64,000 nt of DNA from Hormiphora californensis (lineage: Eukaryota > Ctenophora > Tentaculata > Cydippida > Pleurobrachiidae), in NCBI GenBank assembly GCA_020137815.1, contig CM035354.1:2483342-2547341 (forward strand). The letters run 5' to 3'. The notes beneath the pieces are model-generated. The model saw nothing but the letters and a program-made list of their open reading frames with translations, was not told where the DNA came from and ran no database searches. Positions 1 through 11,200 of this stretch are shown in pieces; positions within the stretch are counted from its first letter, which is position 1; each line of letters begins with the position of its first letter. The position numbers and the translations under genes were made by a program.

Positions 1-75
1 AGCCGTTTGAAAAAAGTCGGTCTAAGTATACTCTTTTGGCAGCGCGCACCTGTAAACAGGCTGCAAGGCACCCAG

Positions 76-730
76 ATTATAAAGTCCGTTTCAAGCGACT
101 TGACCCGTAATTCTTGGAATTTGGCGCATAAGGAACCATAATAAAGTTCAAGAGCCTCCAAGAGCGCACCACAATCAAGAGAGACCAAAATCAAGAGCAC
201 ACCACAATCAAGAGGGACCAAAATCAAGAGCACACCACAATCAAGAGAGACCAAATCAAGAGCGCACCACAATCAAGAGAGACCAAATTCAAGAGTGCAC
301 CACATCTGGTATCTTCTGGATAGGGAGCTCTCTTGGATGAGGTGCGCTCTTGATTTGGTCTCTCTTGATTGTGGTGCGCTCTTGATTAGGTCTCTCTTGA
401 TTGTGGTGCGCTCTTGATTTTGAAATGAAAATGAAAATGAACTTCAATATTTATATTAGAGTCATATAAGTGACTCGTCCCGCTCTCACACTACAGACAT
501 ATACAAATAAGTCATATATATCCTACAAGGCTGAGAGGCTTAGAGCCTCTCTTGATTGTGGTGCGCTCTTGATTTTGGTCTCTCTTGGATGGGGTGCGCT
601 CTTGGGCGCTCTTGGAGGCTCTTGAACTTTATTATGGTTCCTTATTGCGCGTGTATTTACAAAGGGGAAATCCTGAATTTCCAGGAATCTCAGGTCAAGT
701 CGTTTGAAACGCACTTTAATCGCGCCCCGT
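76..730. repeat. Foldback element built of short tandem units
   Basis: Left arm (about 76-300) and right arm (about 540-720) are inverted copies. Both carry a segment resembling 'aaccataataaagttcaag' followed by many copies of a roughly 14-base motif (accacaatcaagag, read ctcttgattgtggt on the other arm). A second inverted copy of the tandem part lies at 335-420, so the tandem runs can pair in more than one way. The spacer at 421-535 is AT-rich. No coding capacity is seen. Probably a non-autonomous foldback transposon whose arms expanded by tandem duplication. Confidence 0.6.
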
Positions 731-780
731 TGTGGCGACGTTAAAATTTTTTTAGTGGGGAAAATACCCCCCCAAAAAGG

Positions 781-2039
781 CACGTTTTTGTGACCTATTC
801 AGGAGTGAAGAAGGGCAATTTATGAACAGATTTGTGGAAAAAATTTTTTCAAAAAATGTTTGTACCCGGGTCAAATGACTAATTGAAGCTAATTAAACCC
901 CTGTTTGCCAGTTAAACGGACAAATGCCTCTCATTTCTGATTGATAGATCAGATTTGAGTCTAGTAAAAACCTTAGTGTTTTAAATTTATGTGTTCACAA
1001 GATACAGTTTAAAATTTGATCAAAATAGGTTCCAAATTAGGCTTTTGAGCCTAGGGCAACTTGCATGGGTGCGCGTCTTTTTAGAACGATAACAATGCTT
1101 ACTTTCATCGCGCGCAAGACCTATGTATATCGCGCGTAAGATAGGTAGACCTCATTTTGGACAGATTTCATCCAGACAGAGCACTGGCAATTATAGTCTA
1201 AATCATGTTTGATAATTTCTTCCTCATTTCATGACCATTTCCAAGGTTTCAGTAATCCGATATCATACTCACAGTTTAAAACATGTTTGTATGGAGATAG
1301 AAATCGAGTAAGAGGGTGAGAGAGAGGTAGAGAGGGGTAGGGAGAGACAGAGAGAACTGAGAAAGACAGATAATTATCTACACACATGTTTTAATTATTC
1401 AACGACACTATTCACTGTATTTGTTTACCAGTAACTTAAACTGATATGGATAATAAAACGGTAAACACTGCAAATATATTAAAAACATAAACAATTTAAA
1501 ACATCATCACATTTATATACAAGAGAGAATTCTCCCGCTTCTTGCGGAACAAAGATACAAAGATTGTGAGTTAAATTCGCTTGAGATTATCTTTTTCCAT
1601 GGCGAGGAGTGTCACTCTTTCACTTCGAGGGTTCAGAGGAAGACTGAGAGAGAGGACACTACTGAAGTAATTGGTTGTTTTAAGTGCCTTATAGCACAGT
1701 GTACTTTTGGCGACAGAGAGCGCATTTATCATGTACATCCGAGCACTCTCGGAAATAAGGTTTTAATACGGAAGCCCTCCCCCCACCACACATTTATAAA
1801 AATTAAAAAACAGTCCATTGAAGTAAACAGTATAATAAGCTGGGCAAAAGATACACCCGATGGCTGATCTATCTGGACCAAGATGTGCTCCATCACTTTG
1901 CGGTATATATAGCTGTGTTTTCCTGTCTCTCATCAATTCAATAGCAAGAATCCAACAATTTAAAGGATTACAGTCACCACTCCTCCAATCACACCTAAAA
2001 AGGGAATTGGGGATTAGGGGTTACAATAACAGAAGAAGT
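781..2039. other. No gene recognised
   Basis: AT-rich sequence with no open frame of note and no recognisable splice-joined protein. It holds only a short GA-rich patch (about 1296-1370). Nothing else is supported. Confidence 0.5.
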
Positions 2040-3113
2040 TACCAAATTAGGGGAAATTAGGGAGAAATTAGGGAGAAATTAGGGGAAATTAGGGATAAAT
2101 TAGGGATAAATTAGGGGTAAATTAGGGAGAATTTAGGGAGAATTTAGGGAGAATTTAGGGAGAATTTAGGGATAAATTAGGGATAAATTAGGAATAAATT
2201 AGGAATAAATTAGGGATAAATTAGGGAGAATTTAGGGAGAATTTAGGGAGAATTTAGGGAGAATTAAGGGAGAATTTAGGGATAAATTAGGAATAAATTA
2301 GGAATAAATTAGGGAGAATTTAGGGAGAATTAAGGGAGAGTTTAGGGAGAATTTAGGGAGAATTTAGGGAGAATTTAGGGATAAATTAGGGATAAATTAG
2401 GGATAAATTAGGAATAAATTAGGAATAAATTAGGGAGAATTTAGGGAGAATTTAGGGAGAATTTAGGGATAAATTAGGGATAAATTAGAAATAAATTAGG
2501 AATAAATTAGGGATAAATTAGGGAGAATTTAGGGAGAATTTAGGGATAAATTGGGGAGAATTTAGGGATAAATTAGGGATAAATTAGAAATAAATTAGGA
2601 ATAAATTAGGAATAAATTAGGGAGAATTTAGGTAGAATTTAGGGAGAATTTAGGGAGAATTAAGGGAGAATTTAGGGATAAATTAGGAATAAATTAGGAA
2701 TAAATTAGGGAGAATTTAGGGAGAATTAAGGGAGAGTTTAGGGAGAATTTAGGGAGAATTTAGGGAGAATTTAGGGATAAATTAGGGATAAATTAGGGAT
2801 AAATTAGGAATAAATTAGGAATAAATTAGGGAGAATTTAGGGAGAATTTAGGGAGAATTTAGGGATAAATTAGGGATAAATTAGAAATAAATTAGGAATA
2901 AATTAGGGATAAATTAGGGAGAATTTAGGGAGAATTTAGGGATAAATTGGGGATAAATTAACGATAAATTAGGAATAAATTAGGAATAAATTAGGGAGAA
3001 TTTAGGGAGAATTTAGGGAGAATTTAGGGAGAATTTAGGGATAAATTAAGGATAAATTAGGAATAAATTAGGAATAAATTAGGGATAAATTAGGGAGAAT
3101 TTAGGGAGAATTT
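2040..3113 (+). repeat. TTAGGG-containing 11-mer satellite array
   Basis: About 1.07 kb of tandem 11-base units of the types TTTAGGGAGAA and ATTAGGGATAA, with variants in which AGGG is AGGA or AAGGG. Most units contain TTAGGG, the animal telomere hexamer, but in an 11-base rather than 6-base register. The variants recur in the same order: a block containing 'gaattaagggagaattt' near 2260 returns near 2656, about 396 bases (36 units) later, so there is a higher-order repeat. Adjacent to the homopurine tract that follows. Confidence 0.85.
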
Positions 3114-5088
3114 AGGGAGGAAGGGAGGCGGAAGAGAAGAGTAGGGGAAGAGAAGGAGGGGGGAAGAGAAGGGAGGGGAAGAGAAGGAGGGGAAGAGAAG
3201 GGAGGGGAAGAGAAGAGAGGGGAAGAGAAGGGAGGGGAAGAGAAGGGAGGGAAGAGAAGGGAGGGGAAGAGAAGGGAGGGGAAGAGAAGGGACGGGGAAA
3301 AGAAGGGAGGGGAAGAGAAGGGAGGGGAAGAGAAGGGAGGGGAAGAGAAGGGAGGGGAAGAGAAGGGAGGGGAAGAGAAGGGAGGGGAGAGAAGGGAGGG
3401 GAAGAGAAGGGAGGGGAAGAGAAGGGAGGGGAAGAGAAGGGAGGGAAGAGAAGGGAGGGAAGAGAAGGGAGGGGAAGAGAAGGGAGGGGAAGAGAAGGGA
3501 GGGGAAGAGAAGAGAGGGGAAGAGAAGGGAGGGGAAGAGAAGGGAGGGGAAGAGAAGGGAGGGGAAGAGAAGGGAGGGGAAGAGAAGGGAGGGGAAGAGA
3601 AGGGAGGGGAAGAGAAGGGAGGGGAAGAGAAGGGAGGGGAAGAGAAGGGAGGGGAAGAGAAGGGAGGGGAAGAGAAGGGAGGGGAAGAGAAGGGAGGGGA
3701 AGAGAAGGGAGGGGAAGAGAAGGGAGGGGAAGAGAAGGGAGGGGAAGAGAAGGGAGGGAAGAGAAGGGAGGGGAAGAGAAGGGAGGGGAAGAGAAGGGAA
3801 GGGAAGAGAAGGGAGGGAAGAGAAGGGAGGGAAGAGAAGGGAGGGGAAGAGAAGGGAGGGAAGAGAAGGGAAGGGGAAGAGAAGGGAGGGAAGAGAAGGG
3901 AGGGAAGAGAAGGGAGGGGAAGAGAAGGGAGGGAAGGAGAAGGGAAGGAAGGGAAGGGAAGGGAAGGGAAGGGAAGGGAAGGGAAGGGAAGGGAAGGGAA
4001 GGGAAGGGAAGGGAAGGGAAGGGAAGGGAAGGGAAGGGAAGGGAAGGGAAGGGAAGGGAAGGGAAGGGAAGGGAAGGGAAGGGAAGGAAGGGAAGGGAAG
4101 GGAGGGAAGGGAAGGGAAGGGAAGGGAAGGGAAGGGAAGGGAAGGGAAGGGAAGGGAAGGGAAGGGAAGGGAAGGGAAGGGAAGGGAAGGGAAGGGAAGG
4201 GAAGGGAAGGGAAGGGAAGGAAAGCCGGAAGGGAAGGGAAGGGAAGGGAAGGGAAGGGAAGGGAAGCCGGAAGGGAAGGGAAGGGAAGGGAAGGGAAGGG
4301 AAGGGAAGGGAAGGGAAGGGAAGGGAAGGGAAGGAAGGGAAGGGAAGGGAAGGGAAGGGAAGGGAAGGGAAGGGAAGGGAAGGGAAGGGAAGGGAAGGGA
4401 AGGGAAGGGAAGGGAAGGGAAGGGAAGGGAAGGGAAGGGAAGGGAAGGGAAGGGAAGGGAAGGGAAGGGAAGGGAAGGGAAGGGAAGGGAAGGGAAGGGA
4501 AGGGAAGGGAAGGGAAGGGAAGGGAAGGGAAGGGAAGGGAAGGGAAGGGAAGGGAAGGGAAGGGAAGGGAAGGGAAGGGAAGGGAAGGGAAGGGAAGGGA
4601 AGGGAAGGGAAGGGAAGGGAAGGGAAGGGAAGGGAAGGGAAGGGAAGGGAAGGGAAGGGAAGGGAAGGGAAGGGAAGGGAAGGGAAGGGAAGGGAAGGGA
4701 AGGGAAGGGAAGGGAAGGGAAGGGAAGGGAAGGGAAGGGAAGGGAAGGGAAGGGAAGGGAAGGGAAGGGAAGGGAAGGGAAGGGAAGGGAAGGGAAGGGA
4801 AGGGAAGGGAAGGGAAGGGAAGGGAAGGGAAGGGAAGGGAAGGGAAGGGAAGGGAAGGGAAGGGAAGGGAAGGGAAGGGAAGGAAGGGAAGGGAAGGGAA
4901 GGGAAGGGAAGGGAAGGGAAGGGAAGGGAAGGGAAGGGAAGGGAAGGGAAGGGAAGGGAAGGGAAGGGAAGGGAAGGGAAGGGAAGGGAAGGGAAGGGAA
5001 GGGAAGGGAAGGGAAGGGAAGGGAAGGGAAGGGAAGGGAAGGGAAGGGAAGGGAAGGGAAGGGAAGGGAAGGGAAGGGAAGGGAAGGG
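3114..5088 (+). repeat. 2 kb homopurine tract, ending in (GGGAA)n
   Basis: The + strand is almost purely G and A for nearly 2 kb. The first part (3114-3950) uses a roughly 15-base unit related to ggaagagaagggagg. The rest (about 3951-5088) is a near-perfect 5-base repeat GGGAA with a few interruptions (GCCGG at 4224 and 4266). Several frames of the minus strand stay open only because the repeat contains no stop, giving PSLPF-type pseudo-proteins. Such mirror-symmetric purine tracts can form triplex DNA; that is known for the class and not shown here. Confidence 0.9.
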
Positions 5089-7340
5089 GTAGTGGCGCTT
5101 GGGGTAGCTGTACGCATAACACACTAACCTATCATGGAGATATCTCCAGATGAGGGTCAACAGATGAAGTGGACTGTCCCATGCCGCATGTGGTAGTCGA
5201 ACACTCCGTTTACTGGGATGGTAATGGTTATGGGATGTGTGTACTGGAGGCTCTTGCGGTGTTTTCCGCGCCGTGGGGGCTTCTGCTTGTGTCGTTGCTG
5301 GTAACTTCCACCTCTCACATAACAAGTCCGATTCAGTCCACCTCCGCGTGGTCCATCCTGGTAACGTCAATCTGTTAAGGGAGAGAGAGAGTGGGTGAGC
5401 GAGTAGAGAGAGTTCTGAGAGAGTGACGGCTAAATGACTACGGACGTCCAGACAACTTCTGGATATTTTCAATTCTGACTCACGTCAACCCCGCTATATA
5501 CAGCAACCCCTGAGGGCTCTGCCCGTCGACCCGGCTGCTGTCGCCTGCAAAACAGCTCTCTTGCCCAAGGCTGTCTTTATGACAGGGCAGAGATAAACCC
5601 AGTAATAACCAAGTAGGGGCTGGTCGCCCCTGGGGAACCCCTGCCCAAATTTGCACCTAAAAACCTCTGCCTATTTAACCCCCACACCCTATTTGTTCCA
5701 AAAAACAGATCTAGACACAAAATAACTTACCCTACCACTACTTCAAACGTAACGCGCGAAAACGCCATGGTGAACAAAGTCCGACCCAGGCCGAACAAAC
5801 TGTGCGCACAGTTCCAAGCCCAAGTTCTAGACTCCTCAGACACACCCTACCCCCCCCCCCCCTAATCCCAAGCTCCGCACATGCGTGATCTCCACACCTA
5901 CAACAAATCACCGAGCCTCAGACACGCACACCCCAAAACAAGGCAAGTGACAAACCTACAAATCTGAAAGACCCTTTAGTAGTCAGGGAAAAGCCCATTA
6001 CAGTTTGGGACACTTAAACAATGGTACCCTTATTCAAATAGCAGACACGCTTACACTGAGACCCCTCGCATTAATTACGCGAAGCCTTGAGTGAACTGAT
6101 ACTGGTCAAATGCACTCAGGGACAACCATAGACGTTGTTTTACAGCAACTAATCTATAACCTGGCCACCCGGCGATGGCAACATCGCCTGACCGGACCCT
6201 TGGGTCGTACTTGTGAATACATTACTAGCTAGCTTAGACTACAAGACCCCTGGTGTAAAGATAAGCATTTAATCCCTTGATAGGTAATCAATGATATCCG
6301 GCAAATCACCTACTTCCACAGTTGTCGTGACAGTGGTAACCAAAGACCATCCAATCGGAAGGTAAGTCCCATCACATGTCTGCGGGGAAAGATTTCTCCG
6401 TGCCAAACCCGACACAGACTCGCATGCTCCTTTTGCGGTACCACAAAGAGACTGCTGGGAAACCAGTGGAATCTAAGTGGAATCATACCGACAGTGACCC
6501 TGCGTGTGGGGGTCATCTGGCAAGGAGTGAGGTCAGTAACGGGCCGGCTGAGGGGTCATCAATAACCTCAGCATGGGGTGGAACGACGGGAGGTACCGAA
6601 CACACACACACACACACTCCGTTTACTGTGGATTACACACCATCGTAACTCTCGGTGCCCGGTGGTGGCACATTTTAATAGCCAGAGGTACTCCTGAATG
6701 GGATTTGGTCGTTAGAAATTCGTTTTTGGTAGCCCATTACCCATTTTGACACTTCTGTCAGTGGACCCGTGCTGACAAGAAGGGGAAGAAATGAAAAGAG
6801 AGCCGTGGCTTGAAGTCAATACCTAGAACAAACCTTTTTTATTCACATAACCCTCCAACTCCACCTCTTCCATCAATTGTATAGTAACTGCAAAGTTTAG
6901 TACTCGCCAGACGCCATATATGCCCTTTTTTTCCAGCATTCCAAATAGGGCCTGAGCCCTGACGGTCAGAGGACAACCAATCGCATACCATAGACTGTTT
7001 GCTGGCATTTTTTACTTATCAATGACGGGAGAATCATAAATTCGCCTTTCCAAAGGTTTTTTATTGTTTGGGAAGTCGTTCTTAGGAAAGCAAAAGTCAA
7101 AACAAAAAAATACACACTTTTTTTAAAAATGCACACTTTTTTAAAAAAGTCTGGGTCAAATTGAGCTTGGAATTTCGAAATCGACAAAAATTTTCAAAAT
7201 CTACAAAACGCGCAGCGCGCTCCGACGCGCAAATCGAAAAACGACGCCGCGCACCCCCCCATTTTCCCCACTATTTTTAAAATCTGGGTGTTTGGTTACG
7301 CGCAAATCCAGAATTTACGCCGCGCACGCGCGCGCGGTTT
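5089..7340. other. No gene recognised; simple repeats only
   Basis: No splice-joined protein could be read on either strand. Visible items are a C-run near 5851-5863, a short (CA)n at about 6602-6617, and a CGCG-rich patch at 7203-7330. The segment 5480-6300 is of even composition and could be an old transposon, but no termini or domains were found. Confidence 0.4.
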
Positions 7341-7349
7341 TTTTAGCTC

Positions 7350-7995
7350 GGAGAAAATCACAGCTCGAATCAGACGTCCTGGCCTCGTATTTCAGAAATC
7401 AGAGCATTTACCCGGAAGATCCAAGGGATGAAGGAGCTGGACTATTGGCAGCGTCTAGAGGCGCTGGATCTCATGTCCCTCCAGAGAAGACGTCAACGAT
7501 ATGAGATGATACACGTTTGGAAAATCTATCACGGGCTAGTACCAAACTGCGTGCAAATGGAGTTCCATATTGGCCGGTTAGGAGTCCAGGCAAAGACACA
7601 GAAATACCCTTACTGGGCAGATTCCAAATGGGCAGGTCAGTTGTACAACTCGTTCAGCTTCAGGGCACCTCAACTATGGAACAGACTCCCTCGAGAGGTT
7701 ACTCTTTCAGGCACCCTTCCTGGGTTAAAGGCTAACTTGGGTGCATTCATGAAGCAATTCCATGACAGACCACCGGTGCGTGGCTACACGACGATCCCAA
7801 ATGATTTCAGAGATGCAGGAAGAAAGAACGTTGTGTGAGGCTGTAAATGTTGTTTTGCTGCTCATGCTGTTTATGTTTTTATGTTAAGTAAGGGACTGTA
7901 AATAAACAATTTGACAAGGAGGACCCACGCGATGGGAATTTCATCACGTTTTATGTATTGTGTAAAAATATAATTGAACTTGAACTTGAACTTGT
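7350..7995 (+). pseudogene. 5'-truncated LINE (reverse transcriptase C-terminus)
   Basis: The frame 7428-7838 encodes the region after the catalytic part of a non-LTR reverse transcriptase, with signatures such as YWQRLEALDLMSLQRRRQRYEM, HVWKIYHGL and LWNRLPREV, ending in a stop at 7838. An untranslated tail follows and ends in short tandem 'ttgaac' repeats (about 7973-7995), the kind of 3' end typical of CR1/L2-type LINEs. Catalytic domains and ORF1 are absent, as expected of 5' truncation during target-primed reverse transcription. Related in sequence to the fragment at 18.0-18.7 kb but with a different 3' tail. Confidence 0.75.
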
Positions 7996-8232
7996 TGTTG
8001 AAAAGCGCTGCCTTATCCCGGGGGCCAGCAAGGTTTGCCAAGAGTTGTTGTAGAGCATATTCAATACCCGAATGTTCAACCAAATGTTCACCTTAACACA
8101 TAATATGACAAAAAAAAGTACTGGATCTCAATTTTCATTAATTTTCAACAGCTTTAAGTTACCGAATGCCATGTTATAATTTTGTTTAACTCTAACGTAC
8201 ATAATTTTTGCAGCACATAAAATACAAATGAT

Positions 8233-11200
8233 ATGATGTTACGTACAAACACAAAACGCTTTTTGCGGCACATTTCCCGAACAGCAAACCAGTTTCAGAG
8301 GACACTGTCCAGTGGCTTTTTAGACAAAGCTGAAGGGTAGGTGACGAGCAAAATCAACCCCCTTCTTGGCTCTATCTATTCTAATCAACTTTTTTCCCAG
8401 TTGTCAGACAAAGCATGCCCAGGAGAATGCCAGTGTTTTGATCATAGGAGGAGGATGTATAGGGACTAGTTTGGCCTATCACTTGGCAAAATATGGGATG
8501 AAGGATGTCGTACTATTGGAGAAAACAGAGTTAACAGCGGGCTCTACGTGGCACGCAGCCGGACTCACCACTTACTATCATCCCGGCATCAACATGAGGA
8601 AACTACACTACGATTCAATTCAGCTATTTAGGCAAATTGAGCGGGAAACGGGGCAGGAGATTGGATTCCACGATACCGGTTCAATCAGACTGGGTCACAC
8701 CAAGGAACATATGAATGAATTCAAGTTAGTACTGCCAGCAATATTGCGAGGATAAACCTGGTCCCCCGATCATGATAATTCTTGTTATGTTCTAACCCTC
8801 CCTTTACATTTGTAAAGGAAGGGTGGGGCGCCCGAAACACAGTCTAGTCAGGCAAGATAATTCAGGCCTATGTGACAATAATTATGAAATCTGTTTTCCA
8901 GATACATGATGACAAGACATAATTGGCAGGATGCCGACCAACATTTGGTGGATCCAGACACAATTGCAGAGATGTTCCCCCTCCTGAACATGGAGGGCAT
9001 CTATGGGGGACTCTATACACCCGGAGATGGGCACACCGACCCATACAGCTTGACCATGGTTTAGTGAACTAGAAATAGTGAAATTAATAGTTCAGCGTGT
9101 TGTAACTGCAACTTTCGATATATGAGTGAGACCCGTAGATTTATTGTAAGGGCTATTGTATTTTGAAACTTGTTGAAAAAATTTCGTTGTATAACTTGCC
9201 CGACACTGATATTTTCCGGTAGGCATACGCAAAAGGAGCCCGTTTGTATGGTGCCAAACTGCTGCAAGATAACCCCGTTCTATCTACAAAACAGCTCCCT
9301 GATGGAAAATGGCAGGTAGTTATACACACCAAGGAAGAGAAAGAGAGATATGGAGAGAGAAATAGAGAGAGTGAAAAAGAGAGTGAGGGAGAGAGAGAGA
9401 AAAAGACAGCGATCTAGTCAAACCTGTTTTGACCGCCAGCTATGTGCAGTATCATAGAACCCGAAACCACACACACACACACACACACAGTACACACTTC
9501 CAATGTGGCATTGTGCTCTGATATGTACCACGTGGTGTTTTAGAGAGCACGTGATATGAAACTCTATCCCAACCTCTTTTCTCAGGTTGATACCCCCTCG
9601 GGCGCTATTGTAGCTGACCAGGTGGTAAATGCGGCTGGGTTCCACGCTCGACAAGTGGGCCAACTTGCAGGACTCGACCTGCCACTTGTACCCGTCCATC
9701 ACCAGTAAGTGTACCATAAATTGTAGTAGGTTGTGCGTCATACTTCCACGTGCAAGAGGGGTACACCGTACTCAATAGTGAAAGATAGGGCGTATCAAGT
9801 CTCAATAGTGAAGATAGGGCGTATCAAGTCTCAATAGTGAAAGATGGGGCGTATCAAGTGTCAATAGTAGCCTGGGAGTAGCAAACATCTGGCTATTTGA
9901 AATGGTGGCTAATTTTTATTGAAACACCCCCTTTACAGGCTAGCAGGTGCACCAGATTTGTTTTTTAGACATTAGTGGGCTTGACTGCGAGTTGTGACTA
10001 GCCCACTGATGTCTAAAATCCAAATCTGGTGCGTACCTGCTGGCCTTTGCTGTGCAGATCACATCCTACATTGTCGGGTACACGTTATTATGAGCACATC
10101 TGGCATCCATGAACCGACCGAATCAGGAAATACTGGTCCCTGATTGGCTGATAACCAGTCACGTGACCTAAATAACGAGTTCTGATTGGTTGTTTAATTG
10201 GTTCAGTCGGTTCATGCTGTTATCCCTGTCAGGTACATGGTAACAGCCAGTATTCCCTTCCTGGAGGATTGGAAAAAGAACCACAACAGGGAGGTACCTG
10301 CGATTCGGGATCTCAGGGGTTCCTACTACGTGAGACAGGAAAGGACAGGTACAATATATCTTGAGCTTTTAATCTGTATTGACATTCCAAATTATAATAG
10401 AGTTGCAGTTTGACATGTCTGGGCAGCGGTTTGCTAGTTAGTTGGGACGCTGCTATACTAACATCACTAACATTACTAACATTACTAACATTACTAACAT
10501 TACTCCCTCAACCAGGCCTGTTAATTGGACCTTATGAGGCTCAGGAGAAGATGGTGATCCAGGATGATTGGTATGACGCTGGACCTCCCAAAGGGTTTGG
10601 AAAGGAGCTATTTGAACATGATTTGGATCGACTGGACAAATGTATTGAACATGTTATTGATTTGCTTCCCGTGGTAGCTGAAACAGATATTCAGGTAGAC
10701 GTCTTTCTCAGTGTCCTTGGTAACGAAATTACCCCTCTGTAGGGCATTGCGATAGTAAGGCACGTTTTAGCGTGCCCGCAATGTAGGGGTAATTGCGTTA
10801 CCAATCAGTGTCCTATCTACTAGTGTAATCGACCTTTCTTAAATTATTAGAAGGACGTAAAGTACTTGTATAGAAACTTACAAAGTAATACAAGATCTTG
10901 TATTACTTTGTAATCAGCTCCAGAATCTTGATCCTGTCGAGCGCTTTACCAGCAATCCCTTTACAAGCAAAGATGTATAGAAACTTAGGTTATTAATTAG
11001 CCGTGGCACCTTTTAATTCCAATAATTGTAACCCATCTCCCTCCTGAGTAGAGTGTTGTGGCTGGTCCTATTACCTACTCCCCCGACATTCTGCCCCTAA
11101 TTGGACCCACCCACCGCCTCACCAACTACTGGCTTGCAGTCGGATTTGGATATGGAATTGCACACTCTGGGGGAGTCGGAAAATTCTTGGCCAGGTGAAA

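Noticed and set aside
3090-5472. Minus-strand ORFs of 673-786 aa made of PSLPF repeats
   Set aside because: Open only because the (GGGAA)n tract lacks stop codons in every frame; all three frames give the same kind of repeat and no domain flanks it.
5471-6300. Possible LTR or old retroelement
   Set aside because: No paired LTRs, primer-binding site or domains could be found by reading.
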